Below, piece by piece: positions 42,781 to 50,374 of a stretch of 64,000 bases of DNA. The stretch comes from Prosthecobacter debontii (lineage in GTDB: Bacteria; Verrucomicrobiota; Verrucomicrobiia; Verrucomicrobiales; Verrucomicrobiaceae). The position numbers and the translations under genes are program-made. Within the stretch, counting starts at the first letter, position 1. Each line of letters begins with the position of its first letter. The notes beneath the pieces are model-generated. The model saw nothing but the letters and a program-made list of their open reading frames with translations, did not search any database and was not told the DNA's origin. Where the stretch lies: NCBI RefSeq assembly GCF_900167535.1, contig NZ_FUYE01000003.1, positions 106,414 to 170,413 on the forward strand, in the 5' to 3' direction.

Positions 42781-42895
42781 GCACTTCTAAAGATTGCGAC
42801 AGTCTGCATGTCAATCATATAGATTATCTGGTTTCGGTTGTTCCTTAACTCCGAGGAAATGGCAGATGGAGACTGACACATTACATGCGAAGTTG

Positions 42896-43957
42896 TCACA
42901 GATCATTCCAAGCCCAATCAGTCGGCAACGCAACTTCTGTGTCGATCAGAGAATTTAAGGGACTGAGATCCTTGAGCTTGGCACAGCCGCTTAAATCCAG
43001 CCGTCTGAGCCCCTTATTGGCCGCAAGAGGCGAGATATCTGTGACCTTGTCACAATGCATCAGATTCACGCTCTGCAAGCGTTTAAGGCGAGCGAGCGGA
43101 CAGAGATATCTTAGCACCATGGCTCCAGAAAGATCAAGTACCCGGAGTGATTCCATATCACCGATCTCAGTGATATCAGTCAGAGTTGTCGCCCCCTGAA
43201 GTTTAAGGTCCTCAATTTTTAGAAGTTTGCTCAAGACTTTGAGGTTTCGCAGTGATTTGCACTGCGCCAAGTGAAGCACTGTAAGATTGCTCAGGTAGCG
43301 AAGTGAGTACAGGTCCTCTACACCCTCTGGCAGATTGACAGAGAGATGTGTCAATGACCGTGGTAACAGGGAGGCTGAAAGCTTCTGTACGTTCTTTGCA
43401 ACAAATTCTAAATATTGGAGCTCTGCCAAATGTGAAAGAGCTTCCAACGTCACTGCTGTCAATGGCTCCAGAGCCTGGATCTGAAGCCGTTTAATACGAG
43501 ATGTGGACACGAATCCCTCAAGACCTCTGTAGGCGCACCAGGACACTGCTAAAGGCCCGTCACCGGGTGGCAGAGGACCGGGAGGACAGGCATCGGAACC
43601 GAGGACCGCGACAGGAATGGAATTGACCACTAACACATCCCAGCCGCCATATTTTAGAAATTCAAATGTCCATACGGAATCCCGTTCCCTGACTTCCGAT
43701 GGCAATGGACAGCGAATGCCAAATGCCTGCACCTGAGAGGGGACATCTTCAGGCTTACTCAAAATCAGGGTATCGCCGATGAGCTGAGCATCGTCAGGAA
43801 TGTCTAATAAGAAGCCAATGTCTCGACTTCCATGACCAAGCATCGTCCAGAATAAGGCAGCAGAAAAGTGGAAGTCAGAAAATGGGCAGCGGTCAGAATC
43901 TTTGAGAAACGGCTGTACATTGACAGTTATGGACCGTGGAAATGTCTGAGGCATCAA
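42896..43957 (-). CDS. Leucine-rich-repeat protein
   Basis: The 353-aa product has an unknown N-terminal domain (residues about 1-150) and a run of seven or more LRRs (residues about 160-340), such as SRIKRLQIQALEPL, LAELQYLEFVAKNV, LSNLTVLHLAQCKSL and LKRLQSVNLMHCDKV, ending with GLRRLDLSGCAKLKDLSPL. The repeats follow the LxxLxLxxC cysteine-containing subtype common in Verrucomicrobia and Planctomycetes. No signal peptide is seen. It is monocistronic and divergent to sparse DNA. Confidence 0.8.
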   Translation of the reverse strand: MMPQTFPRSITVNVQPFLKDSDRCPFSDFHFSAALFWTMLGHGSRDIGFLLDIPDDAQLIGDTLILSKPEDVPSQVQAFGIRCPLPSEVRERDSVWTFEFLKYGGWDVLVVNSIPVAVLGSDACPPGPLPPGDGPLAVSWCAYRGLEGFVSTSRIKRLQIQALEPLTAVTLEALSHLAELQYLEFVAKNVQKLSASLLPRSLTHLSVNLPEGVEDLYSLRYLSNLTVLHLAQCKSLRNLKVLSKLLKIEDLKLQGATTLTDITEIGDMESLRVLDLSGAMVLRYLCPLARLKRLQSVNLMHCDKVTDISPLAANKGLRRLDLSGCAKLKDLSPLNSLIDTEVALPTDWAWNDL

Positions 43958-44481
43958 ATGTGTACAAAGAGACTGAAAATGTCCTCTGGTACAGAAATTA
44001 TTAAGATCGACAAGGACGCACCCAGTTTAGTAACTAAATCGAAATCGAAAAAGTTGAAGGAACCCCTCTAAACTGAGGATTTTAGGGGTACATTTTGTAA
44101 CGAAATCAAGTGTTTCTGTGCCAAATAATATGGGAGGAGAGACACTGACGCATACATTCTGTAATCTTCTTTATATCCATAACATTGAAAAATATTATGG
44201 ATATGGATTACATGTACAATTTGGAAACTATTCTATAGTTCTCAAGTTGAGAATATAGGAGTTATTCTTTTTTGGTTTTTTTCGCCCCAGAGGCTTCTAG
44301 TATAATGCATCGAAACGCGATTGTCAATCGCATTTGGTTGGAAAACGGACGCCAATAATTATTCAGAATGAAAATTTCGTCCACCGCTTAACCCTGATGT
44401 TTCAAAGAATTGCTGAATAAGTTTACCAGCATAAACATTCTCATTTGGAATAGTTTGTCATTCTTAGCGGCATTCAATTTT
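43958..44481. other. AT-rich intergenic DNA upstream of the small 44.5 kb gene
   Basis: About 520 bp without a supported gene. One short forward frame (43979-44071, MSSGTEIIKIDKDAPSLVTK start, 30 residues, Lys-rich) precedes an ACCCCT...AGGGGT inverted pair (44063-44096) and could be a tiny peptide gene, but is too short to assert. Confidence 0.4.
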
Positions 44482-44510
44482 TTGATAAAAATGCTTGCAT
44501 ACCATACTAT
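44482..44510 (+). promoter_or_regulatory. Sigma-70-like promoter
   Basis: TTGATA (44482-44487) and TACTAT (44505-44510) are separated by exactly 17 bp. Transcription would start about 44517, giving a leader of about 12 nt to the GTG at 44529. Confidence 0.65.
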
Positions 44511-44528
44511 TTTGGTGTAGATTTCATT

Positions 44529-44765
44529 GTGAATCTAAACAACCAAAATCGACTAGATAGCAATCTAGCTAAACTTAAAACGGCCATAGCAAAGCTGAGT
44601 TCAGACCACCCTTTGCTGAAGGGGCCCGATGGAGCCCTTACAGGACGTAACGGGGCGCTTTACCATCCTACATCAGGATTGTTCATTACCTCCGAAGGAC
44701 AGGTAAAGGACTTGGACAAAATGTCCTTTGAAAGGGGAGTTCAAATGTTGACCTCGAGGCTGTGA
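44529..44765 (+). CDS. Small protein, GTG start, function unknown
   Basis: The 78-aa frame begins at GTG 44529, 18 bp downstream of a good promoter. It is Lys/Ser-rich with a helical start (NLAKLKTAIAKLSSD), a Gly-rich middle (GPDGALTGRNGALYHPTSGLF) and a charged C-terminus. A perfect palindrome follows it. It could be a regulator or partitioning peptide of the adjacent replicon-like unit, which is inference from position. Confidence 0.5.
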   Translation: MNLNNQNRLDSNLAKLKTAIAKLSSDHPLLKGPDGALTGRNGALYHPTSGLFITSEGQVKDLDKMSFERGVQMLTSRL

Positions 44766-44786
44766 GCTTGGAGGCATGTCGCGACA

Positions 44787-44807
44787 GTGATTGATTGAAT
44801 CAATCAC
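44787..44807. repeat. Perfect 21-bp palindrome
   Basis: Arms GTGATTGATT (44787-44796) and AATCAATCAC (44798-44807) flank a single G. It lies 22 bp after the small gene's stop. No T-run follows, so it is more likely a protein-binding or transfer site than a terminator. From 44808 to 45032 there is no gene. Confidence 0.6.
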
Positions 44808-45032
44808 CTCAATGTCAGTACTAACGCAAAGCAGGGGCTGGTAGAATCTGGCTTTAAAAACAAGGCGAGGCATGTTAGAGCCTCTAGTGAGGTCCCTTCT
44901 AAGCCGATGGCTACAAAATCCTTGGACTGAGCCATTTGGTATTTGACGCCTATTCTAGGCATAGACGTGCCTCGCTCTTCCGTTCTGCTAGGCCAAATTT
45001 GCCAGAACATGGTGAGTTAGCAATCAATCAAC

Positions 45033-45126
45033 GTCGCCGAGGGTGTAACATATTGCTTTAATACATTAATAATTTTCGGCGACCCACCACACCCTAATAT
45101 ATATATATATCAATTTTAATTAATTA
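45033..45126. repeat. Interlocked inverted repeats and AT tract before the polymerase-like gene
   Basis: GTCGCCGA (45033-45040) pairs with TCGGCGAC (45076-45083), and the adjoining GGGTGT (45041-45046) pairs with ACACCC (45089-45094). The a-b-a'-b' order would make an RNA pseudoknot or a cruciform pair. A run of alternating AT and AATTAATT follows (45095-45126). Such a region could be a regulatory RNA leader or a DNA-unwinding origin. Confidence 0.55.
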
Positions 45127-45209
45127 CAGTCCTCATCAATAGATACAATCAGGAGATCTGGACATCTTTCCCCACCCACCAATGGACGGGGCGCAAAATT
45201 CAATTTCAA

Positions 45210-46502
45210 ATGAAACAACCAAAATACGTACAATCTCAATTTGTTCTAACTCGAGGCGCTTATTCTAAGATCTCCAATATCGACAGGCTGCTCGCACTGC
45301 TTATCCATAAGCTTCGTAAACAACTCTCCAACCGAAGAAATAAATTCCAGAATAAAACTGCAAACCAGTTTGTGGATTATCGGTTTACTTCTCTCAGTGC
45401 CAAGAGAGACCTCACGGTGGTATTGGGAAAGAAGTATAGAGAAATAATTCTTGAGGCAGAGGCCCTAGGACTAATCAACATATTTCGCAGTAAAGAAAAC
45501 GTTGAATCTTATTCACAGCGCAAGAAGGCATCTTTCAGTAAAAAGTACACAGTCAATGACGAAATTTGGAATCAAATAAAGAATAGAGAATTTATAACAA
45601 TATGCCTTCATATCCCAAATCCAGCTCTGACACACAAGTATGGTTCTCACAAATCAAACGGTAAGGTAAAAAATAAATTTCTTATAATCAAAAACAATTT
45701 GGACCAGCTCATTATTGCCGACGAAGTATTTAGTGACCCCGACTTTGACTACCTCGAATCAAATTCTTATGTTCGCTCTTTTTTTACCAAGAAGCATCTG
45801 ATCTCAGACGGCGATCCAGATGCGATGGACGAAGAGAAGACAGGTAGAATATATCACGATGTCATATGCATGAAAAAGGCGTTGAGAAAATATATTCGTC
45901 ATGTCGGTGGCAAACCTCTACTCATTATTGATGCTTCAGCCATGAATCCAATTCTTTTGGCTAGTGAAATTGAAGATTGGAAAGAGAGGTATCGCTGGTT
46001 AAAAATATGCATGTCGGGTAATTTTTATACAGATCTTGTCGGAGTGGATAAGATTGAGAAAAATGAATGGAAAACCCCATTTATGGAGGCTATGTCGAGT
46101 AAGGACTTAAAACACAATGAAAAGGTCCAGCAGATTCGTACAGTGATTCAGAGAGACTTTCCATCTCTTCACGCAGCCCTGCAAAAGATTCATAAAAGTG
46201 GGATGACGGTGGCCAGGAAACTAGGAAAAATCGAAACCAAAATCTTTAGATCTACTTTTAAGACTGAAAACCGTTTTCACGTGTCTATGCATGACGGGCT
46301 ATTAATCTCAAAAGAGGATCTTGTTTACTTCAATGATGCCATCCAAGATGCAGCTAAAATAATTATTGGCTATCCTCTCTTACTGAAAGTCGAGACTCTC
46401 GCAGGCGATGTCATTGGTGAAGGTGCTAAAATCCATGCACGGACTATTTGTGTAAACGAAGGTTATGACACGTCGATGACATTAAAACAAATAGCAGCCT
46501 AG
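45210..46502 (+). CDS. Possible divergent single-subunit polymerase-like protein
   Basis: The 430-aa protein has an N-terminal helical region with a Lys/Arg-rich patch (about residues 30-60) and ALGLINIFRS, like a winged helix. C-terminal segments resemble the palm of family-A DNA polymerases and T7-type RNA polymerases: LLIIDASAMNPILLAS (motif A-like, D241), KNEWKTPFMEAM (motif B-like, K284/K288/M292 at the R-xxx-K-xxx-M spacing) and SMHDGLLISKEDL (motif C-like, H361-D362). The two Asp are 121 residues apart, shorter than in known enzymes, so it may be minimal or inactive. Preceded by an AT-rich repeat region and followed by an AlpA-like gene. No other family recognised. Confidence 0.45.
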   Translation: MKQPKYVQSQFVLTRGAYSKISNIDRLLALLIHKLRKQLSNRRNKFQNKTANQFVDYRFTSLSAKRDLTVVLGKKYREIILEAEALGLINIFRSKENVESYSQRKKASFSKKYTVNDEIWNQIKNREFITICLHIPNPALTHKYGSHKSNGKVKNKFLIIKNNLDQLIIADEVFSDPDFDYLESNSYVRSFFTKKHLISDGDPDAMDEEKTGRIYHDVICMKKALRKYIRHVGGKPLLIIDASAMNPILLASEIEDWKERYRWLKICMSGNFYTDLVGVDKIEKNEWKTPFMEAMSSKDLKHNEKVQQIRTVIQRDFPSLHAALQKIHKSGMTVARKLGKIETKIFRSTFKTENRFHVSMHDGLLISKEDLVYFNDAIQDAAKIIIGYPLLLKVETLAGDVIGEGAKIHARTICVNEGYDTSMTLKQIAA

Positions 46503-46530
46503 TGAGATTGGCGCATGGACAGGGGCAGTT

Positions 46531-46760
46531 TTATTCGGCCTCCAGAAATCGCCGAAACTCTCCGGTGTTTTTCAACGACTAGGCGTCGCGATCATTATTG
46601 AAGTAGGCCCATGTCCGCTTGGCATCGCTGAGGCGGCTGCGACCCACCCATGTCTGAAATTCGCATCGGTATCGTCATGCGGGTACCATCAGCGGTGCCG
46701 TGGAGTCGGATATAAATTTGGTCCGTGGTTTGATCTGCTTATCCGGCACGCCCTGCCTCG
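46531..46760 (-). pseudogene. Broken DUF72-family gene remnant
   Basis: Reading leftward, fragments read DQIYIRLHGTADGTR in one frame, then QTWVGRSRLSDAKRTWAYFNNDRDA, a stop (46579-46581), then SLKNTGEFRRFLEAE and a normal stop (46531-46533) in another. These match the end of DUF72 (YecE-like) proteins (FVRLHG..., YFNND..., NA..L). A frameshift and an in-frame stop show it is dead. The rest of 46,503-47,061 shows no gene. Confidence 0.7.
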
Positions 46761-47061
46761 TTTGAGGCTGTCGAGCATGGGATGCGCCGCACCGCCATGC
46801 GGTATGATAAAACCGATGTTTCTTCATGGCTTTTGACCTGTTCGGTATCTGCATTTCATCCCTCAGAAACTAATCTTGAAACATGCCCTAGAGAATCTGA
46901 GATCAACCTTCATCTGGTTTTATAAAGTCAGACGCTCAAAAAAATTTGGCCAATATTCATTTCATATTTTTTCTACAGTACGCACAAGATCCGATTGTTC
47001 CATTAGCGGTCTATTGAAATGTCGGCACAAAGATGCTTTTTTATTAACTGAAAATTAACTC

Positions 47062-47090
47062 TTGAATGGCAATGCCGGTGGAGTTATCTT
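47062..47090 (+). promoter_or_regulatory. Sigma-70-like promoter of the AlpA-like gene
   Basis: TTGAAT (47062-47067), 17 bp, then TATCTT (47085-47090). The ATG is at 47102, so the transcript would be nearly leaderless, like the unit at 44.5 kb. Confidence 0.6.
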
Positions 47091-47101
47091 AATTAGTTAG
47101 T

Positions 47102-47314
47102 ATGATTTCAGTAAAACCAAACAACAAAATTCAAAATGACATAGAGGCACCTTTATTATCTAGAAAAGACGTCTGCCGTATCATGTGTGTATCAAATATG
47201 ACGGTCAAACGGCTACAAGGCCGTGGTCTCTTGACACCTATTTATTTCGGCCCAAGACTTATTCGCTACCGGCCCGAGAATGTTAACAACTTAATTAGTA
47301 ATTCAGCCGCTTAG
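47102..47314 (+). CDS. AlpA/HTH_17-type DNA-binding protein
   Basis: The 70-aa product has the MerR-like excisionase pattern APLLSRKDVCRIMCVSNMTVKRLQGRGLLTPIYFGPRLIRYRPENVNNLI: helix-turn-helix (KDVCRIMCVSNMTVKRL) followed by the wing-like FGPRLIRYRPENV. Such proteins act as excisionases or small regulators of integrated elements. It lies 600 bp after the polymerase-like gene, with the dead DUF72 fragment between. Confidence 0.8.
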   Translation: MISVKPNNKIQNDIEAPLLSRKDVCRIMCVSNMTVKRLQGRGLLTPIYFGPRLIRYRPENVNNLISNSAA

Positions 47315-47844
47315 CGCGTGTCACATGTCTAACAGTAAACATTGCCCCGGATTGTTGGTAAACAATCGTATCGACTGACATAACGCATTAATTATCGTGA
47401 ACTAACAGCTTCAACATTCCGAATCCGGATGTGTACTGTTTCGACTGGGATGACTTTTAAAATTGGTTCTGCAAGATAAAAGCTTCACTCGAATCGGGGC
47501 GAATGCCGTAAGGGAGGTATCGCTTTTGTCGTCGTGTAGTCATCTGAGCTCTCAACACGGCGCTTGATCTTGTGAAGATCCTAGTCTGGACGAGCCAGTT
47601 CACGAGCACTGTACAGACACACTATTCCCGCAACTATCTATGTTGGCCCAATAGGCTGATCAAGAGATTATTCGTATTTCCAGTGCTTGGGCCAGGTGGA
47701 ACCCAAGTTTCCTGCAATATGGGTGTCGGCGGGGAGACCGTGCCAGCAACATCGTTGGCCTCGTGATTTTCCCGTACACTGCTTGGGACAACCTTGGTCG
47801 GGGGAAGGAATGGCGGTGTGGCGATATTAAAATTACAACATTGA
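47315..47844. other. Intergenic DNA between the island and the arsenic operon
   Basis: About 530 bp without a supported gene. It contains a perfect 7-bp hairpin, GATTGTT-GGTA-AACAATC (47350-47367), lacking a T-run. A forward frame at 47572-47766 is Pro/Thr/Val-rich with no domain signal and is not called. This region may hold the junction between the AT-rich island and the arsenic cluster. Confidence 0.5.
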
Positions 47845-47866
47845 CGTAACTGGAAAATACGTTACG
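47845..47866. promoter_or_regulatory. arsR: Candidate ArsR operator/promoter
   Basis: CGTAAC (47845-47850) and GTTACG (47861-47866) form a 6-bp inverted repeat spaced by 10 bp, overlapping TTGACG (47841-47846), a good -35. The ArsR start follows at 47879. The site fits autorepression of the ars operon, released by As(III). Confidence 0.65.
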
Positions 47867-47878
47867 ACTGTTTTCGTC

Positions 47879-48295
47879 ATGAAAAATATCGTTGCATTCG
47901 CCCATGCTCTTGCCGACGAGACCCGTTGGAGGATCGTTCAGTTGATTTTCAGTGAACCTATGTGTGTTTGCGAGCTCGCAGACATTCTGGACATGCCTCA
48001 GTCGTCGGTGTCGAGTCATGTCCAGGTCATTAAAAAATCGGGAATGCTGGACAGTGAGAAATGCGAGAAGTGGATCTATTACCGGCTGTCACCAAACCAT
48101 CGTCATCTCCTGACCACGATGGTTGAGTTTTTTGAGGAGTCGCCAGCAGGAGACGCTGTTCTGAAAGCAGATGCTGAGCAGGCAGTGAAGAGACTTGCCG
48201 AGCGGGATGAGAGCTGTTGTCCGATTCCGAAGGGGCTCAAGAAATTGAATCCGCTAATCCCAAAACCTAAAAGCAAAACCAAAGGAGCCAAATAA
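47879..48295 (+). CDS. arsR: ArsR-family arsenite-responsive repressor
   Basis: The 138-aa product is a winged-helix repressor. The As(III) site C29-V-C31 ELAD lies in the usual position at the start of the recognition region, with PQSSVSSHVQVIKKSGML as the DNA-reading helix and C62 nearby. The C-terminal extension beyond about residue 115 is Lys/Pro-rich and atypical. The stop overlaps the next start (TAATG), so the operon is coupled. Confidence 0.93.
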   Translation: MKNIVAFAHALADETRWRIVQLIFSEPMCVCELADILDMPQSSVSSHVQVIKKSGMLDSEKCEKWIYYRLSPNHRHLLTTMVEFFEESPAGDAVLKADAEQAVKRLAERDESCCPIPKGLKKLNPLIPKPKSKTKGAK

Positions 48296-48759
48296 TGAAC
48301 CTGAATGAATTTAAAGCACTGCTGAAAAACGAAGGTGAGAAGCATTTCAGAATTCAGCTTCCAGACGGTTCACCTGTTCCGCTTTCCTTCCATGTGACTG
48401 AAGTTGGGAAGGTGCAGAAGACCTTCATTGATTGCGGCGGGACAATGCGTGAGAACGTGGTTTGCCAGTTGCAGATCTGGGTGGGCGAAGATGTGGATCA
48501 CCGCATTGAGGCAGGCAAGGCGGCTGCCATTCTTGAGAAAGCCCGGTCATTCCTTCCTGATGAGAGCGTACCTGTTGAGGTTGAGTATGAGGACAGAGTC
48601 ATCTCCCAATACACGATTGAAGATGTGACGATGGATGAAAGCTCTGTGACGCTGAAACTCGCGCACAAGCACACTCAGTGTCTGGCCCCGGAACTTTGCG
48701 TGGTTCCCCCAAAAACCCAGGAATCAAACTGCCGCACGCCAAAGAGCGGCTGCTGCTAG
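48295..48759 (+). CDS. DUF6428-family protein of the arsenic operon
   Basis: The 154-aa product opens MNLNEFKALLKNEGEKHFRIQLPDGSPVPLSFHVTEVGKVQKTFIDCGG, the DUF6428 pattern seen in arsenic operons, and ends with a Cys-rich tail (C142-C154 region: CVVPPKTQESNCRTPKSGCC). Function is unknown; its constant pairing with arsR/acr3 suggests a metalloid-related role, and the Cys tail may bind As(III). An AAGGAG Shine-Dalgarno precedes the start. Confidence 0.8.
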   Translation: MNLNEFKALLKNEGEKHFRIQLPDGSPVPLSFHVTEVGKVQKTFIDCGGTMRENVVCQLQIWVGEDVDHRIEAGKAAAILEKARSFLPDESVPVEVEYEDRVISQYTIEDVTMDESSVTLKLAHKHTQCLAPELCVVPPKTQESNCRTPKSGCC

Positions 48760-48768
48760 GAGTTTTTT

Positions 48769-49818
48769 ATGACTAAAGATGTCGCACGGAAGATGTCCTT
48801 TGTGGACCGCTACCTGACGGTGTGGATTTTTGCTGCAATGGCCGTTGGGGTCATTCTCGGCAATTACGTGATCAGTGATCCAGCTGATTTCTTTGCACCC
48901 CTGACGGTTGGGACTACAAATCTCCCGATTGCGGTTGGGCTGATCCTGATGATGTATCCGCCATTGGCGAAGGTCCGTTATCGGGAGCTTCCCAAGCTGT
49001 TTTCCAACACGCGAATACTGACGCTTTCACTGGTCCAGAACTGGATCATCGGCCCGCTGTTGATGTGGGTGCTCGCGATTATCTTCCTCCGCGATTATCC
49101 TGAATACATGGTCGGGTTGATTCTGGTTGGCATTGCCCGGTGCATTGCAATGGTCCTGGTGTGGAATGAGCTGGCCAAGGGCAGTAACGAATATGCTGCT
49201 GGGCTTGTGGCGTTGAATAGCATCGCTCAGGTCCTGCTGTATGGGGCATATGCTTGGTTGTTCATCACCGTTCTGCCTGGTTATGTCGGTCTTGAGGGGG
49301 TAGTGGTGGATGTCAAAATGGCGGAGATTTTTTGGAGTGTCGCCATTTACTTGGGGATTCCGTTCTTCGCAGGGGCACTCAGCAGGGTGGTTTTGGTGCC
49401 TTGGAAAGGTGAGGAGTGGTATGAGAAGAAGTTCCTGCCGAAGATCTCGCCAATCACATTGGTTGCGCTGCTGTTCACGATTGCCGTGATGTTCACGTAC
49501 AAGGGCACGGCGCTTGTTGAGCTTCCGCTGGATGTGCTCCGCATTGCGATCCCTCTGGTCCTCTATTTTGGGATAATGTTTCTGGTGAGCTTTGTCATGG
49601 CAGCCAAACTTGGGGCTGATTATCCTCGCTCAACGAGCATTGCGTTCACCTCTGCTGGCAATAATTTTGAACTGGCCATTGCGGTAGCTATTGCCGTATT
49701 CGGCCTGCACTCAGGTGTTGCGTTTGCGGCTGTGGTTGGGCCTCTGATTGAGGTTCCAGCATTGATCGGACTGGTGCATGTCGCTTTCTGGCTGCGCTCA
49801 AGATTTTTCAAAGTCTAA
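48769..49818 (+). CDS. acr3: ACR3-family arsenite efflux permease
   Basis: The 349-aa membrane protein has about ten transmembrane helices and the ACR3 hallmark [21 protein letters not shown] (C125 essential in the family), then [18 protein letters not shown], and the C-terminal [43 protein letters not shown]. It exports As(OH)3/arsenite from the cytoplasm. It follows the DUF6428 gene and precedes arsC in one operon. Confidence 0.95.
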   Translation: MTKDVARKMSFVDRYLTVWIFAAMAVGVILGNYVISDPADFFAPLTVGTTNLPIAVGLILMMYPPLAKVRYRELPKLFSNTRILTLSLVQNWIIGPLLMWVLAIIFLRDYPEYMVGLILVGIARCIAMVLVWNELAKGSNEYAAGLVALNSIAQVLLYGAYAWLFITVLPGYVGLEGVVVDVKMAEIFWSVAIYLGIPFFAGALSRVVLVPWKGEEWYEKKFLPKISPITLVALLFTIAVMFTYKGTALVELPLDVLRIAIPLVLYFGIMFLVSFVMAAKLGADYPRSTSIAFTSAGNNFELAIAVAIAVFGLHSGVAFAAVVGPLIEVPALIGLVHVAFWLRSRFFKV

Positions 49819-49829
49819 CAGGATATAAT

Positions 49830-50273
49830 ATGACACAAAAGCCCCTCATTCTGATTCTCTGCACAGGCAACAGCTGCCGCTCTCATTTGGCCGAAGGCAT
49901 CCTGAGAACTGCTCTCGGTGATTCACATCGTATTGAAAGTGCCGGATCGAAGCCGACTGGCTATGTACATCCGCTTGCAATCAAAGCTCTTTCCGAAATC
50001 GGGATTGATATCTCGGGCAATCGTTCCAAGCACCTGGATGAGTTCCTCCGTCAGGATGTTGAAACGGTCATTACCGTCTGCGGGAACGCCGATCAGGTGT
50101 GTCCGATGTTTCCAGGGCAGGTAAACCGTCACCATTTCCCTTTCGATGATCCTGCGCATGCGACCGGGTCTGAGAATGAACAGTTTGTCGTATTCCAGCG
50201 GGTGAGGGATGAAATCCGTGCCGTGTTTGGTGCCTATGCCGCTGGACGGCTAGACGAGGCGAAGGCGGGATAG
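49830..50273 (+). CDS. arsC: Thioredoxin-type arsenate reductase
   Basis: The 147-aa product has the LMW-phosphatase P-loop C11-TGNSC16-RS and the redox Cys pair C84/C91 ([11 protein letters not shown]), with DDP (D105-D106) as acid. This is the S. aureus-type ArsC that reduces arsenate with thioredoxin, giving arsenite for Acr3. The start follows the acr3 stop by 11 nt. The operon ends here; 50274-50374 has no clear terminator. Confidence 0.93.
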   Translation: MTQKPLILILCTGNSCRSHLAEGILRTALGDSHRIESAGSKPTGYVHPLAIKALSEIGIDISGNRSKHLDEFLRQDVETVITVCGNADQVCPMFPGQVNRHHFPFDDPAHATGSENEQFVVFQRVRDEIRAVFGAYAAGRLDEAKAG

Positions 50274-50374
50274 CGCATGTCATCTATGACTTTCTTTCTT
50301 TATGTCAAAAAGCCGGGGAGAGCTGGAATATTGCTGTCACTACCACTAACTCAAAAGTGATCTCGCTAGCACAC

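Noticed and set aside
43979-44071. 30-residue Lys-rich frame before an ACCCCT/AGGGGT pair
   Set aside because: Too short to support without evidence of translation; noted in the intergenic entry only.
47572-47766. 64-aa forward frame before arsR
   Set aside because: No RBS, no domain pattern, compositional bias of shadow frames; the region is intergenic.
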